From: JBBQWR01 sp038210495
Lineage (GTDB): Bacteria; Planctomycetota; Planctomycetia; Pirellulales; DATAWG01
Length of the DNA: 63,351 nucleotides
Assembly (NCBI GenBank): GCA_038210495.1
Contig: JBBQWR010000034.1
Location: 1 to 63,351, forward strand
Direction: 5' to 3'
Position 1 is the first letter of the stretch. Each line of letters opens with the position of its first letter. The notes under the pieces were generated by a model, which made no database searches, had not been told where the DNA came from, and saw only the letters and a list, made by a program, of their open reading frames with translations. The translations under genes and the position numbers were made by a program. This document shows, piece by piece, positions 51,467 through 59,882 of this stretch.

Positions 51467-51699
51467 AATCGCGATCATCGGCAGGGACTAGCGCATTTCG
51501 CTCGTCGGTCCAGTCGCCACGACCGGCGAACGCCTGGAAAATTTTTGCCCGGGTTCGCTCTATATCCGCCGCACTAGGGCTTGTCAGTCACCGCCGGATT
51601 GGCTTACCCTTGGACATCGGGCGCCCTGCCGGACGCGATACGCTCGGGGCGACTTCGAGCCGGCTCAAGGCATCCGAATTCCATCACGTCTCTAGCATC

Positions 51700-52503
51700 A
51701 TGCGAAACCGTCGCAATTTAGTTCCACGGTCCGCACGCCTTGAGGGCGGTGGTCTGCGCGCGATTGCGCCGCTGATTTCAGTGGGCGTGGGGTTCGCGAG
51801 TTTGTGGCGCCTGCTGGGAAGCAATCGCGATGCGACAGCGGCCCCGATCGCCGGTCCCTTGGTTCGCGAGCCTCGGTTGGCCCGGCTCGAGGCCGTTTTG
51901 TTTCTAGCCCGCGAGCCGCTCACGACTCGTCGCGTCGCAAAGTTAGCCGTCCTGGCCGATGGTACGGAAGCCCGAGCATTAATTCGACGACTCAATCAGC
52001 AGTACGATCGAGGGGGCAGCGCCTTTCGCGTCGAGCAATTGGCTGGCGGATTTCAGATTCTTACGCGGCCGATTTTCGGGCCCTGGCTGAGGCGGCTGCT
52101 GCAAACGCCGATCGAAACCCGGCTTTCCGCCCCCGCCATGGAAACGCTCGCGGTTGTCGCCTATCGTCAGCCCGTGGTGCGGGCCGAAATCGAGGCGGTT
52201 CGCGGCGTGCAGTGCGGCGATATTCTCCGCCAACTCATGGATCGCGATTTGATCCGCATTGTCAGCCGTTCGGATGACCTGGGCCGGCCGCTGCTTTACG
52301 GCCCCACAAAGCGATTTCTGCAAGTTTTTGGACTGCGGAATTTGGATGAATTGCCGCTTGCCGATCAGCTTCGCCGCCTAGGGGCGCCGCCCGTGGCGAG
52401 ATCGATGGACGCCAAAAACGGCGCCGCGGGTTCGGCGATTCCGCCCAACGCCGGCGCCTTGCCGCCAACCTTGGTCAGCGAATCGCCGGCGGGCATGGCC
52501 TGA
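51700..52503 (+). CDS. scpB: segregation and condensation protein B (ScpB-like)
   Basis: ScpB is a winged-helix subunit of the SMC-ScpAB condensin. The motifs LARLEAVLFLAREPLTTRRV, LNQQYDRGGSAFRVEQLAGG and FQILTRPIFGPWLR are family-like. So are LSAPAMETLAVVAYRQPVVR, AEIEAVRGVQCGDILRQLMD and PLLYGPTKRFLQVFGL. The protein has an unusual extra N-terminus with a hydrophobic stretch (about 24-40) and a Pro/Ala tail, for 267 residues against the usual 180-200. An in-frame TTG at 51610 would add 30 residues; neither start has a clear ribosome site. scpA and smc are not nearby. Confidence 0.85.
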   Translation: MRNRRNLVPRSARLEGGGLRAIAPLISVGVGFASLWRLLGSNRDATAAPIAGPLVREPRLARLEAVLFLAREPLTTRRVAKLAVLADGTEARALIRRLNQQYDRGGSAFRVEQLAGGFQILTRPIFGPWLRRLLQTPIETRLSAPAMETLAVVAYRQPVVRAEIEAVRGVQCGDILRQLMDRDLIRIVSRSDDLGRPLLYGPTKRFLQVFGLRNLDELPLADQLRRLGAPPVARSMDAKNGAAGSAIPPNAGALPPTLVSESPAGMA

Positions 52504-52638
52504 GCGATTGGCTCCGACCGACGACCGGCCGATCGCGACTCCCAAATAATTGTTCCACATTGCTGGCTTAGCTAGTTGACCAACCGGAATCAGCGGCTAA
52601 TATCGATACCAAATTACTAATCGTAGGAGGAGTACCCA

Positions 52639-53007
52639 GTGACGATTGCGAACCGCTTTGAAACGTCGGACGAAGAGTTGTTTGGCGAAACGTGTTTAGC
52701 GCTGGCCGAGGCCGCGCGCTCCAGTCGCTTCGCCTCCTGGGTTGTCGCCGAGGATGACGACGACCTCGATGACGAAGACGAAGAGGACGACGAAGAAGAG
52801 GACGACGTCGCCGATGCCGAGGATGACGACGAAGACGAAGATGATGACGACGAAGACGACGACATCATCGATGAAGAATGGGAAGAAGTCGAAGACGACG
52901 AAGAAGAAGATGAGGACGAAGAAGAAGACGACGAAGAATGGGATGACGACGAAGACGACGATTGGGACGACGACGAAGAGGAAGAGGAAAAAGCCGACGA
53001 GGAGTGA
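52639..53007 (+). CDS. extremely acidic protein of unknown function
   Basis: This 122-residue protein starts at a GTG with AGGAGGAG 7 bp upstream, the strongest ribosome site in the window. Residues 1-37 look like an ordered helical head (FETSDEELFGETCLALAEAA, RSSRFASW). Residues 38-122 are 73 of 85 Asp or Glu, with a few Trp. I do not recognise it. Such tails can bind basic proteins or metal ions. The serine-rich frame on the opposite strand is a mirror artefact. Confidence 0.78.
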   Translation: MTIANRFETSDEELFGETCLALAEAARSSRFASWVVAEDDDDLDDEDEEDDEEEDDVADAEDDDEDEDDDDEDDDIIDEEWEEVEDDEEEDEDEEEDDEEWDDDEDDDWDDDEEEEEKADEE

Positions 53008-53113
53008 TGGTCGCGGCGCGTCTTGGCACAGACTTCCAGCCTGTGTCGGTGGCTCCAACCCAAGAATGCCTTCTCCAGACACGGGCAAGATGCCCGCGCC
53101 ACGGCTAGCTCAA

Positions 53114-54388
53114 TCAATCTTTCAGATGAAATAGGCGCTTGAGCGCTTCGAGCAAGCCGTGCGGATGCCCTTGGCGAGATTCGTCGCGGATGCGTTCCAA
53201 GGGCGGATGCAGCATCTTGTTCACATAGCGCTCAAAGGCCCGGGTGATCTCCTCGCGCTCGATGTCCCCCAGATTTGGCAGCTTGTGGAATAGCCGGTCG
53301 AGTTCTCGATCGCGCAGGCCTTGCCAAGTCCGCCGCAGTCGCTGGACGATCGGGCCGGTCGCCCGATGGTGCAGCGACTCCATGAACTGCCGCGTTTCTT
53401 CCTCGATGATCGACACGGCGGCCGGCAACTCGCCGTCGCGCTCTTGGCGATTTCTGAGGCACACCCATTCCAGGTCGTCGATCGAATAAAGATAAACGCC
53501 AAGACGATTGCCGATCGCGGCATCGAAATCTCGCGGCACGGCCAAGTCCAAAATGAGGAGCGGCCGCTGAAAACGGCGAGATTCGAGTCGCTGAAATCGC
53601 TCGAGCGAAAAAATTGGTTCGCTGGCCCCGGTCGCTCCGACCACCAAATCCGCGGCGACCAGAGCCTCGTCGAGCTCGTCCCAAGGGGCGATCCGACCGC
53701 CGAATTGTTCGACCATCGCGGCGGCTCGATCGACGTTGCGATTGACGATCGTCACATGCTGCGCGCCTTCGTCCTGCAAATAGCGCAAAGCTTCCTCGGC
53801 CATTTGCCCGGCGCCGATCACGAGCACTTGCTTGTCGTCGAATCGCTCGAACACATCTCGGGCGCAATCGCCGACCGCGACGCTCGCGATGCTCACCCGC
53901 TTTTGATGGATGGTCGTTTCGCTGGCGATCCGTTTGGCGACTCGCAGGGCGGACTGGAACATCTCGTGCGTCAACGGGCCGACGCTCTGATGCTCTTGAG
54001 CCAGTCGATAGGCCTGTTTCACCTGCGACAGAATTTGCGGCTCGCCGAGCACCATGCTATCCAAGCTGGCGGCGACCATGAACAGATGTCGCACGGCCGC
54101 CTCGCCCGACTGCTCGAACAGGTTGTCCAAAATCGCGCAGGAATTCAGGCCATGAAATCCGGCTAAAAATTCAGCCACTTGCCGATGGTCGGGCCCGACA
54201 GCATCGGTGTCCCAGGCCGAGTAGATTTCGACCCGATTGCAGGTCGATAGCAGGACGGCCTCGGCGGAGGGAAATTTTTCGCGCCATCGTTCCAGGGCCT
54301 GGCCGGCTTGAACGGTGCTGAAAGCTAGCCGTTCGCGCAATTCGAGCGCCGCGCTGTTGTGGCTACAGCCGATAAGTTGGAGTTTCAT
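53114..54388 (-). CDS. hemA: glutamyl-tRNA reductase
   Basis: This 424-residue NADPH enzyme makes glutamate-1-semialdehyde, the first step of C5-pathway haem synthesis. The catalytic Cys is in LLSTCNRVEIYSAW (about C50). GEPQILSQVKQAY, the NADPH fold (VLVIGAGQMAEEALRYL) and LDLAVPRDFDAAIG are intact, and the C-terminal dimerisation helices follow. I start at 54388 because GGAAGGAG lies 8 bp upstream. That ATG overlaps the stop of the upstream cytochrome c assembly-like gene by 4 bp (ATGA), so the two are coupled. Confidence 0.96.
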   Translation of the reverse strand: MKLQLIGCSHNSAALELRERLAFSTVQAGQALERWREKFPSAEAVLLSTCNRVEIYSAWDTDAVGPDHRQVAEFLAGFHGLNSCAILDNLFEQSGEAAVRHLFMVAASLDSMVLGEPQILSQVKQAYRLAQEHQSVGPLTHEMFQSALRVAKRIASETTIHQKRVSIASVAVGDCARDVFERFDDKQVLVIGAGQMAEEALRYLQDEGAQHVTIVNRNVDRAAAMVEQFGGRIAPWDELDEALVAADLVVGATGASEPIFSLERFQRLESRRFQRPLLILDLAVPRDFDAAIGNRLGVYLYSIDDLEWVCLRNRQERDGELPAAVSIIEEETRQFMESLHHRATGPIVQRLRRTWQGLRDRELDRLFHKLPNLGDIEREEITRAFERYVNKMLHPPLERIRDESRQGHPHGLLEALKRLFHLKD

Positions 54389-55314
54389 GTGTGAAACTCC
54401 TTCCATCCGACAATACCAACCCGAAGCGTAAGCGAGGCCGGGGACCACAAATCCTCGCTTACGCTTCGAGTCGGTATTTCCGGCGAGCCTTGCCCACCGT
54501 GCTCCGTCGAGCCCGACAATTGTAGGGCGAAGAAAACCGCCAAAAACGCAAAACTCGCCACCGTCAAATAGGCCACTTTGTGGCCTCGCCGCGCCGGCAG
54601 ATACAGGCCGCTAAACAGCGCCGCCGCCAGTAACCAACCGAACAGTCCGCCCGAATGCCAAACGATCGGGTCGGTCCACGGCACCTCGGTTTGCTTAGTC
54701 TGGTGGCTAACGATGTTCAGAATCAAACCCGACAGGAATCCCACGCCAGCCATCAGCGCCGACACGACGATAGCCCGACTGTTCACCCGTTCGAGTCGCT
54801 CCAGGCTTGGCAGTTTCAATCCGCGAGGCGGGGCCACCTTGTGCTTGATCCGATACGACTGCCAGAGATACATCATGCCGGCCACAAATCCGATCATCAC
54901 CGCCACTGCGCCGAGCAGCCAAAAGACTCCGTGAATCGCGCCCCAGGCCTGAACCGCCGGAGACCGAGCGATTGGCCGATCGGACGCAAATCGCGACGCG
55001 GCGATCAGCGCCAGCGTTAGCGGCAGGATAAATAGCCCACTAGCCACCGCGAACTGAAACACCGAAAGATACAAATAGGTCGCGACGAGCATCCATGCGG
55101 CGAGCAGATACCACTCGTGCGCGCTGGAGAGCGGAATCATCTCGGCCGCGTGCGCGCGATAGATTAAGTACACTGTTTGTGCGAAGAATCCGGCAGCCGC
55201 GAACCCAATCAGCAGCACCCCGCGCACGCTGCTGCGAAACATCAGCCGGGTAAGCTCCAAAGCGAGCGCCACGGCATAACTGGCGGCAAAACAGACGGTC
55301 GTGATTCCGGACAT
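54385..55314 (-). CDS. HemX/CcsA-like cytochrome c assembly protein
   Basis: This 309-residue protein has about eight TM helices. The family shows SAHEWYLLAAWMLVATYLYL, WGAIHGVFWLLGAVAVMIGF, VAGMMYLWQSYRIKHK and WHSGGLFGWLLAAALFSGL, with conserved His residues. CcsA/ResC/HemX relatives handle haem for cytochrome c or act next to hemA; this gene is directly coupled to hemA, so a HemX-like role fits. The last 30 or so residues, starting about IPTRSVSEDLWSPASLTLRV, are encoded by a palindromic repeat (54412-54478) and look added, not native. Upstream is yqgE at 53 bp. Confidence 0.88.
   Translation of the reverse strand: MSGITTVCFAASYAVALALELTRLMFRSSVRGVLLIGFAAAGFFAQTVYLIYRAHAAEMIPLSSAHEWYLLAAWMLVATYLYLSVFQFAVASGLFILPLTLALIAASRFASDRPIARSPAVQAWGAIHGVFWLLGAVAVMIGFVAGMMYLWQSYRIKHKVAPPRGLKLPSLERLERVNSRAIVVSALMAGVGFLSGLILNIVSHQTKQTEVPWTDPIVWHSGGLFGWLLAAALFSGLYLPARRGHKVAYLTVASFAFLAVFFALQLSGSTEHGGQGSPEIPTRSVSEDLWSPASLTLRVGIVGWKEFHT
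54412..54478. repeat. palindromic repeat at the 3' end of the CcsA/HemX-like gene
   Basis: Two 26-base arms (54412-54437 and 54453-54478) match inverted at 24 of 26 positions, around a core CGAAGCGTAAGCGAGG, with a 15-base loop. The element lies inside the coding frame and yields a TRSVSE-like tail. Confidence 0.9.
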
Positions 55315-55367
55315 ATCAGGATGACGGCCGCGCTGAGCCGAGCGAATGCCTCAGTCGAGCGACCGAT

Positions 55368-55916
55368 TCAGTTGAGGGACGGGTCGGCCGGCACGTGTTT
55401 GATATTCAGCGCGGCGATCATCTGCGTGGTCGAGATCCGTCGCGTCACTTTCAGCCACAAATCGTGGGGCTCGTCGAACACTTCATCGATCGTCGCCAGA
55501 GAATCCTGCCACGAGTCTTGCTCGAGCTCCGCCTCGAGTTGTCCCGGTCCCCAGCCGGCGAATCCGATGAAGAATCGCGATGGGTCGTGGGCGTGCGAGA
55601 TCAGTTGCTCGATATTGTCCGGATCGGCGCAAAAATACAAGCCAGGAAGGATTTCCATTTCGCCAAGCGCCGCGTCGTTATGAACGGCCATCAAGGGACC
55701 GCGGCAAGGTCCGCCCAAATGAATCGAGCCGCCGATGGGACACGGCGCCTCGCTGACCTGTTTCCAAGCGTCGGCCAGCGTGGTCCTGGTCGGCCGATTG
55801 AGCACGACCCCCAGCGCCCCTTCCTCCGAATGCTGCACCAGCAGCACGACCGCCCGGGCAAAATTCGGATCGAGCAGTTCCGGCGTCGCCACCAGAAAAT
55901 GACCAGCTAGGAACAT
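55368..55916 (-). CDS. yqgE: YqgE/AlgH family protein
   Basis: This 182-residue protein matches the UPF0301/DUF179 family: MFLAGHFLVATPELLDPNFA, RAVVLLVQHSEEGALGVVLN RP, GGPCRGPLMAVHN, FFIGFAGWGPGQLEAELEQD. The length is normal. AlgH/YqgE proteins are widespread, of uncertain biochemical function, and have been linked to transcription control and redox in some bacteria. It lies at the head of the likely yqgE-ccsA-hemA operon on the minus strand. Confidence 0.92.
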   Translation of the reverse strand: MFLAGHFLVATPELLDPNFARAVVLLVQHSEEGALGVVLNRPTRTTLADAWKQVSEAPCPIGGSIHLGGPCRGPLMAVHNDAALGEMEILPGLYFCADPDNIEQLISHAHDPSRFFIGFAGWGPGQLEAELEQDSWQDSLATIDEVFDEPHDLWLKVTRRISTTQMIAALNIKHVPADPSLN

Positions 55917-56135
55917 AGCGCCGATGCTCGAAGGGAAATTAGGGCCAAGGGGCAGCCTCCGCCCCGATATTCCATTGTACCTCGGCTGCGGACTGATTTT
56001 ATTAGACGCTGCCGCAACCCCCGTTGTAAAGTTGGCGGCCGGTAGCAGGGCTTTGGATATCTCACTATCATGCGAGTTGCATTCTTCTGGAGCCGCGCAC
56101 TAAGTAAGCGCGAGGGGCGCCAGTACACCGATCGC

Positions 56136-56160
56136 GCCGCGCGCTTGCTTCGTGCGCGGC
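56136..56160. other. GC-rich hairpin upstream of cbiX
   Basis: GCCGCGCGC (56136-56144) and GTGCGCGGC (56152-56160) pair at eight of nine positions over 7 bases. No T run follows on either strand, so it is not a typical terminator; a leader structure is possible. Confidence 0.4.
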
Positions 56161-56192
56161 TCTAAAATGCAATAACGTGCGCAGTTTGAATA

Positions 56193-56990
56193 ATGCAGCA
56201 TCGCGAATCTAAAAGCGGCCTGCTGCTCGTCGGCCACGGCACGCGTGATACCGTTGGCGTCAGCGAATTCCTCTCGCTGGCAGCCCAGGTCGAGGCTCGC
56301 AGTGGCGTCCTAGTCGAGCCGTGTTTCCTCGAAATCGCCGAGCCTTCGATCGCCGGCGGCTTGGCCCGATTGGCCGAACGCGGCGCTCGCGAGATTATTG
56401 TCGTGCCCGTGCTGCTCTTCGCGGCCGGGCACGCAAAACGCGACATTCCAGCAGCGGTCGTCGCGGCCGCAGCCCGTTTTCCCTCCATAAACACTCGGCA
56501 AACGCCCGTTTTAGAGTGCCATCCACGCATTCTCGATCTTTCCGAGCGTAAATTCACCGAAGCGGTCGCCGGCCGTGAGCCCGTCCCGTCCTCCGACACG
56601 ATCTTGCTGATGGTCGGTCGCGGCAGCTTCGACCCACACGCCACCGCCGCCATGCACCGTTTCGCGGCACTGCGTGCCGAGCGTTCCGCTGGCGTCCCCG
56701 TCGAAACGTGCTTCGTCGCCATGCAGACCCCGGCGCTCGCGCCGACACTCGAGCGCCTTGCCGCAGCCCATCACCGCCGAGTCGTCGTACAGCCGCACCT
56801 CCTGTTTCGCGGCGAGCTACTCGAGGATATCGCCGATCAGATCGCCTCGATCGCCGCCACGGCGCCGGCGACCGAGTGGCTGCTAACCGCGCCCCTCGGA
56901 GCCGAACCAGAATTGGTCGCAGCCGTAATGGATTTAGCGGCACTCGTGCGGCAAGATTTATCGATAACGCCGGTCTTGCCTCATGCGTAA
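56193..56990 (+). CDS. cbiX: CbiX-type sirohydrochlorin chelatase, duplicated domain
   Basis: This 265-residue protein has two CbiX-like halves. The first, LLLVGHGTRDTVGVSEF with VVPVLLFAAGHAKRDIP, keeps both metal-binding His. The second, ILLMVGRGSFDPHATAAM with VVVQPHLLFRGELLEDIAD, has Arg where the first His would be. Long CbiX proteins insert Co2+ (or Fe2+) into sirohydrochlorin for cobalamin or sirohaem. The His-to-Arg change suggests that only one half is catalytic. A simple ferrochelatase (SirB) role is the alternative. Confidence 0.85.
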   Translation: MQHRESKSGLLLVGHGTRDTVGVSEFLSLAAQVEARSGVLVEPCFLEIAEPSIAGGLARLAERGAREIIVVPVLLFAAGHAKRDIPAAVVAAAARFPSINTRQTPVLECHPRILDLSERKFTEAVAGREPVPSSDTILLMVGRGSFDPHATAAMHRFAALRAERSAGVPVETCFVAMQTPALAPTLERLAAAHHRRVVVQPHLLFRGELLEDIADQIASIAATAPATEWLLTAPLGAEPELVAAVMDLAALVRQDLSITPVLPHA

Positions 56991-57330
56991 ACTGGGTGTA
57001 ATATCCAAGAGTTCGTGTTTAACTTGTTTAAGCCGTGGTACTTAGGAACGGAATCCCTGGCAGCCGCAAAAGGTGGCTGAGGTTCCTCTTCTTGCGCCGC
57101 CCCGGCGATACGCCGCGAAAACCGTCGAGATGGTGGTTTGTATTCGGCGCCGGCCTGTTTTTTCGCGGTTTGAGGCTCCTTCCCAGACATAACTGGCCGC
57201 GTGGCGCCCGTGTTAATTTCCTAAATCGTCAGTTTACTTTTACCCTCGCTCGCTAAAATTGCTTGACGTTCGGCTTCCTTTATCGTCCATTCTCGCTCCT
57301 GCTAATTTTCGTTAACTCAAAGGTCAGGGC
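56991..57330. other. 340-bp intergenic region before the processing protease
   Basis: I see no gene; an Arg/Trp/Phe-rich frame at 57035-57256 lacks family features. TTGACG at 57263-57268 with TCCATT 17 bp later (57286-57291) is a weak promoter candidate for the protease. Confidence 0.4.
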
Positions 57331-59415
57331 ATGAACACCGCGCTGGTGCATCTAAACCGCAATCGTCGGCCGTACGTTTTCTTGGCATTGATGGGTTTCG
57401 TGGTCGGCAGTGTCGTCGTTGGGCTGCGTGAAAAAGCCGCAGCGGAGCTCAAAGCCCCGCAGACGAACGATCACTTCGTCGCCTTGGCCGTCGCCAAGAA
57501 GATGGAGACAGAGCACCTGACTCGCCACCCCTTGGACGCCGAAATATCCAAGCGCACGTTCAAGGCGTTTCTCAAGTCGCTCGACCCGATGAAGCTTTAC
57601 CTTACGGCCGACGATTTCGCCCAGTTCGAGCCGCAACAAAACACCCTGGCCGACCGCATTCGCAAAGGTGATATCGCTTTCGCCCACACGGTATTTCAAA
57701 CACTGCTCAAACGGATCGACGAGCGCATGAAGCTCGTCGACAAACTCTTGGCCGAAGACAACAAGATCGACCTGACCACGGACGACGAAATCGTCACCGA
57801 CCCGGACAAGACGGTCTATGCCAAGGCACCCGACGAATTGAACGACAAATGGCTGAAGCGGATCAAGTACGACTTGCTCCTGCAGGAGATCGAAAAGACG
57901 CCCGAAAAAGAGGTTCGCGGCAAGCTTACGCGCCGCTATCACAGCTTCGCCAAGCGGATGCATCAGATCAGCAACGACGATCTGCTCGAAATGTATCTGA
58001 CCGCGATGACGACGGCGTTCGATCCGCACACCTCGTACATGTCGGCCAGCACGCTTGAAAATTTCAACATCCTCATGAAGGCCGAGCTCGATGGAATCGG
58101 CGCCTCCCTCCAGTTTGACGACGGCAATACGATCGTCAACGAGTTGATCGACGGCGGCGCCGCGTTCATCGACGGCCGGCTTAAACCCAAGGATCGCGTC
58201 ATCGGCGTCGGTCAGGGCGAGAGTGGCGAAATCGCCGACGTTGTCGATATGAGCCTGAACGACGTGGTCAAGCTGATCCGCGGCAAGCGCGGGACGATCG
58301 TCCGATTGAAAATCGTGCCGGTCGGCCAGGTCGAGCCGAAGACTTATAACATCACGCGGTCCAAGATCGAGCTCAAGAACAGCGAAGCTAGGGGCGAGAT
58401 TCTCGAAGACGGTAAGAAGGCCAACGGCCAGCCTTACCGATTCGGTTTCATCGACATTCCCGGTTTCTACATGGACATGAACGGCGCTCGCGCCGGCGTG
58501 CCGGAATTCAAGAGCGTTACCCGCGACGTCCGCAAAATTCTCAACGAATTCAACGACAAGCATCTCGACGCCGTGATCGTTGATCTGCGCCGCAACGGCG
58601 GTGGCGCCTTGAATGAAGCGATCAGCCTCACCGGCCTGTTCATCGACACGGGACCGGTCGTGCAGGTGAAAGACTCGACCGCACATACTCAGCATTACGA
58701 TGATTTGGATTCCGGAGTGGCCTGGGCCGGGCCGCTGGTGGTGCTGCAAAGCAAGTTCAGCGCGAGCGCGAGTGAAATCTTCGCCGGGGCCATTCAAGAT
58801 TATCGCCGCGGTTTAGTTGTGGGCGATCATTCTTCGCACGGCAAAGGCACCGTGCAGAGTATGATCGACGTCGGCGAGTCGCTATTGCAAGTGCAGCACG
58901 CCCCGTCGCTCGGCGCGTTGAAGATCACGATTCAGCAATTCTATCGGCCGGATGGCGATAGCACGCAGCGCCGGGGCGTCGTCTCCGATGTTGAGCTGCC
59001 GTCGATCAGCACGCATCTGCCCGTTGGCGAAGGCGATCTCGATTTCGCTCTGCCGTTCGATCACGTCGATCCGGTCCGGTATACTCCGGTCGATATGGTC
59101 GACCCCGGATTGGTCAAGCAGCTTCAGCAGCTTTCGACCGCGCGGGTAAACGAATCGGAGGATTTCAAGAAACTGCAAGTCAACATCAACCGCTACGAGA
59201 AGCAAAAAGACCGCAAGATCGTCGACCTCAACCACGACAAGTTCATGGCCGAGCGAAAGGATCTGAACGCGGACAAGGAAGAGGAAAAGGAATACGAGCA
59301 ACTCAATGACAGCAAGCGGCCCGTCGTGAAGCGCGATTACTATATCAACGAAGTGCTCGCAATCACGGCCGACTATCTGAAGCTGTCGAAAGTCAAGGCT
59401 CTGACCGCCAACTAA
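57331..59415 (+). CDS. prc: carboxyl-terminal processing protease (S41 family, Prc/Tsp-like)
   Basis: This 694-residue periplasmic serine protease has an N-terminal signal anchor (about 13-33) and a helical Tsp N-domain (SKRTFKAFLKSLDPMKLYLT, FDPHTSYMSASTLENFNI). A PDZ domain follows (GIGASLQFDDGNTIVNELID, then RLKPKDRVIGVGQGESGEI). The catalytic core contains VIVDLRRNGGGALNEAISL, SASASE at S477-E482 and the Lys of HGKGTVQ (K505). A long charged C-terminal domain (DUF3340-like) completes the Prc layout. It degrades or trims envelope proteins from their C-termini. Confidence 0.94.
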   Translation: MNTALVHLNRNRRPYVFLALMGFVVGSVVVGLREKAAAELKAPQTNDHFVALAVAKKMETEHLTRHPLDAEISKRTFKAFLKSLDPMKLYLTADDFAQFEPQQNTLADRIRKGDIAFAHTVFQTLLKRIDERMKLVDKLLAEDNKIDLTTDDEIVTDPDKTVYAKAPDELNDKWLKRIKYDLLLQEIEKTPEKEVRGKLTRRYHSFAKRMHQISNDDLLEMYLTAMTTAFDPHTSYMSASTLENFNILMKAELDGIGASLQFDDGNTIVNELIDGGAAFIDGRLKPKDRVIGVGQGESGEIADVVDMSLNDVVKLIRGKRGTIVRLKIVPVGQVEPKTYNITRSKIELKNSEARGEILEDGKKANGQPYRFGFIDIPGFYMDMNGARAGVPEFKSVTRDVRKILNEFNDKHLDAVIVDLRRNGGGALNEAISLTGLFIDTGPVVQVKDSTAHTQHYDDLDSGVAWAGPLVVLQSKFSASASEIFAGAIQDYRRGLVVGDHSSHGKGTVQSMIDVGESLLQVQHAPSLGALKITIQQFYRPDGDSTQRRGVVSDVELPSISTHLPVGEGDLDFALPFDHVDPVRYTPVDMVDPGLVKQLQQLSTARVNESEDFKKLQVNINRYEKQKDRKIVDLNHDKFMAERKDLNADKEEEKEYEQLNDSKRPVVKRDYYINEVLAITADYLKLSKVKALTAN

Positions 59416-59450
59416 CGCGATTGGGGGCCGGAATTCCCTCATCGTGTTAA

Positions 59451-59490
59451 CAGGGCTGGGGGCGCTTCGCCGAAGCCCTGGGGAGTGGAT
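59451..59490. repeat. GGGGCTTCGGCGAAGCG element, inverted fifth copy
   Basis: GGGGGCGCTTCGCCGAAGCC at about 59458-59477 is the reverse complement of the dispersed core found at 16917, 32278 and 33122. It lies just behind the protease gene. Confidence 0.75.
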
Positions 59491-59508
59491 CGTCGCGTCC
59501 AATATACC

Positions 59509-59565
59509 TAGCCGCGGCATCCTGCGGCGTAGTGCCTCTTGCTACGCGGCAAGATGCCGCTGCTA
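59509..59565. repeat. GCCGCGGCATCTTGC palindromic repeat, complete copy
   Basis: The arms 59509-59532 and 59542-59565 match inverted at 21 of 24 positions over a 9-base loop. It is next to the inverted GGGGCTTCGG element, so two repeat families adjoin. Confidence 0.8.
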
Positions 59566-59668
59566 TGTTCGTGCGGCGACTTCCCCCTAGCGGCGCGCGG
59601 CCGTTGCTGTAAAATATCGTATTGAAATTTTTTACGCCCTCACCGATTTGGAAAGTAGCAGCATTATC

Positions 59669-59767
59669 ATGGCCAAACCTCATCGCACGCTAAAAAAAGC
59701 CAATCACGGCCGACGTCCGGCTAACAGCAAGGCTCGCCGCCTCAAGCGCAAGGACATTCGCACCTAA
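59669..59767 (+). CDS. very small basic protein, 32 residues
   Basis: An ATG at 59669 opens a 32-codon frame ending at TAA 59767. It begins MAKPHRTLKKANHGRRP and has 13 Lys or Arg plus 2 His among 32 residues, with no Cys, Trp or Tyr. The composition resembles short ribosomal proteins or RNA-binding tails. GGAAAG lies 12-17 bp upstream, farther than ideal. It precedes the FabZ-like gene by 115 bp on the same strand. I do not recognise the family; the pattern of basic residues between spaced Ala/Asn makes a chance frame unlikely. Confidence 0.6.
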   Translation: MAKPHRTLKKANHGRRPANSKARRLKRKDIRT

Positions 59768-59882
59768 GCGTTGCGGGCGCCATTAGAGGCCTTGTAACAA
59801 ATCATGGGCGCCGGGGCCGCCCCACCGATTTATGGTGACGCCCGTTGTTGACGCTCGAGCGAGTCGTACGAGGAGAATCTGC

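Noticed and set aside
52617..53117. A 166-residue serine-rich frame on the minus strand and a second frame rich in Val/Phe there
   Set aside because: They are the mirror of the Asp/Glu codons of the acidic protein on the plus strand; the plus frame has a strong ribosome site and the minus ones do not.
57352..58797. A 481-residue frame opposite the processing protease, and a 379-residue frame at 61964-63103 opposite the permease
   Set aside because: Both are GC-bias shadows of well-supported genes.
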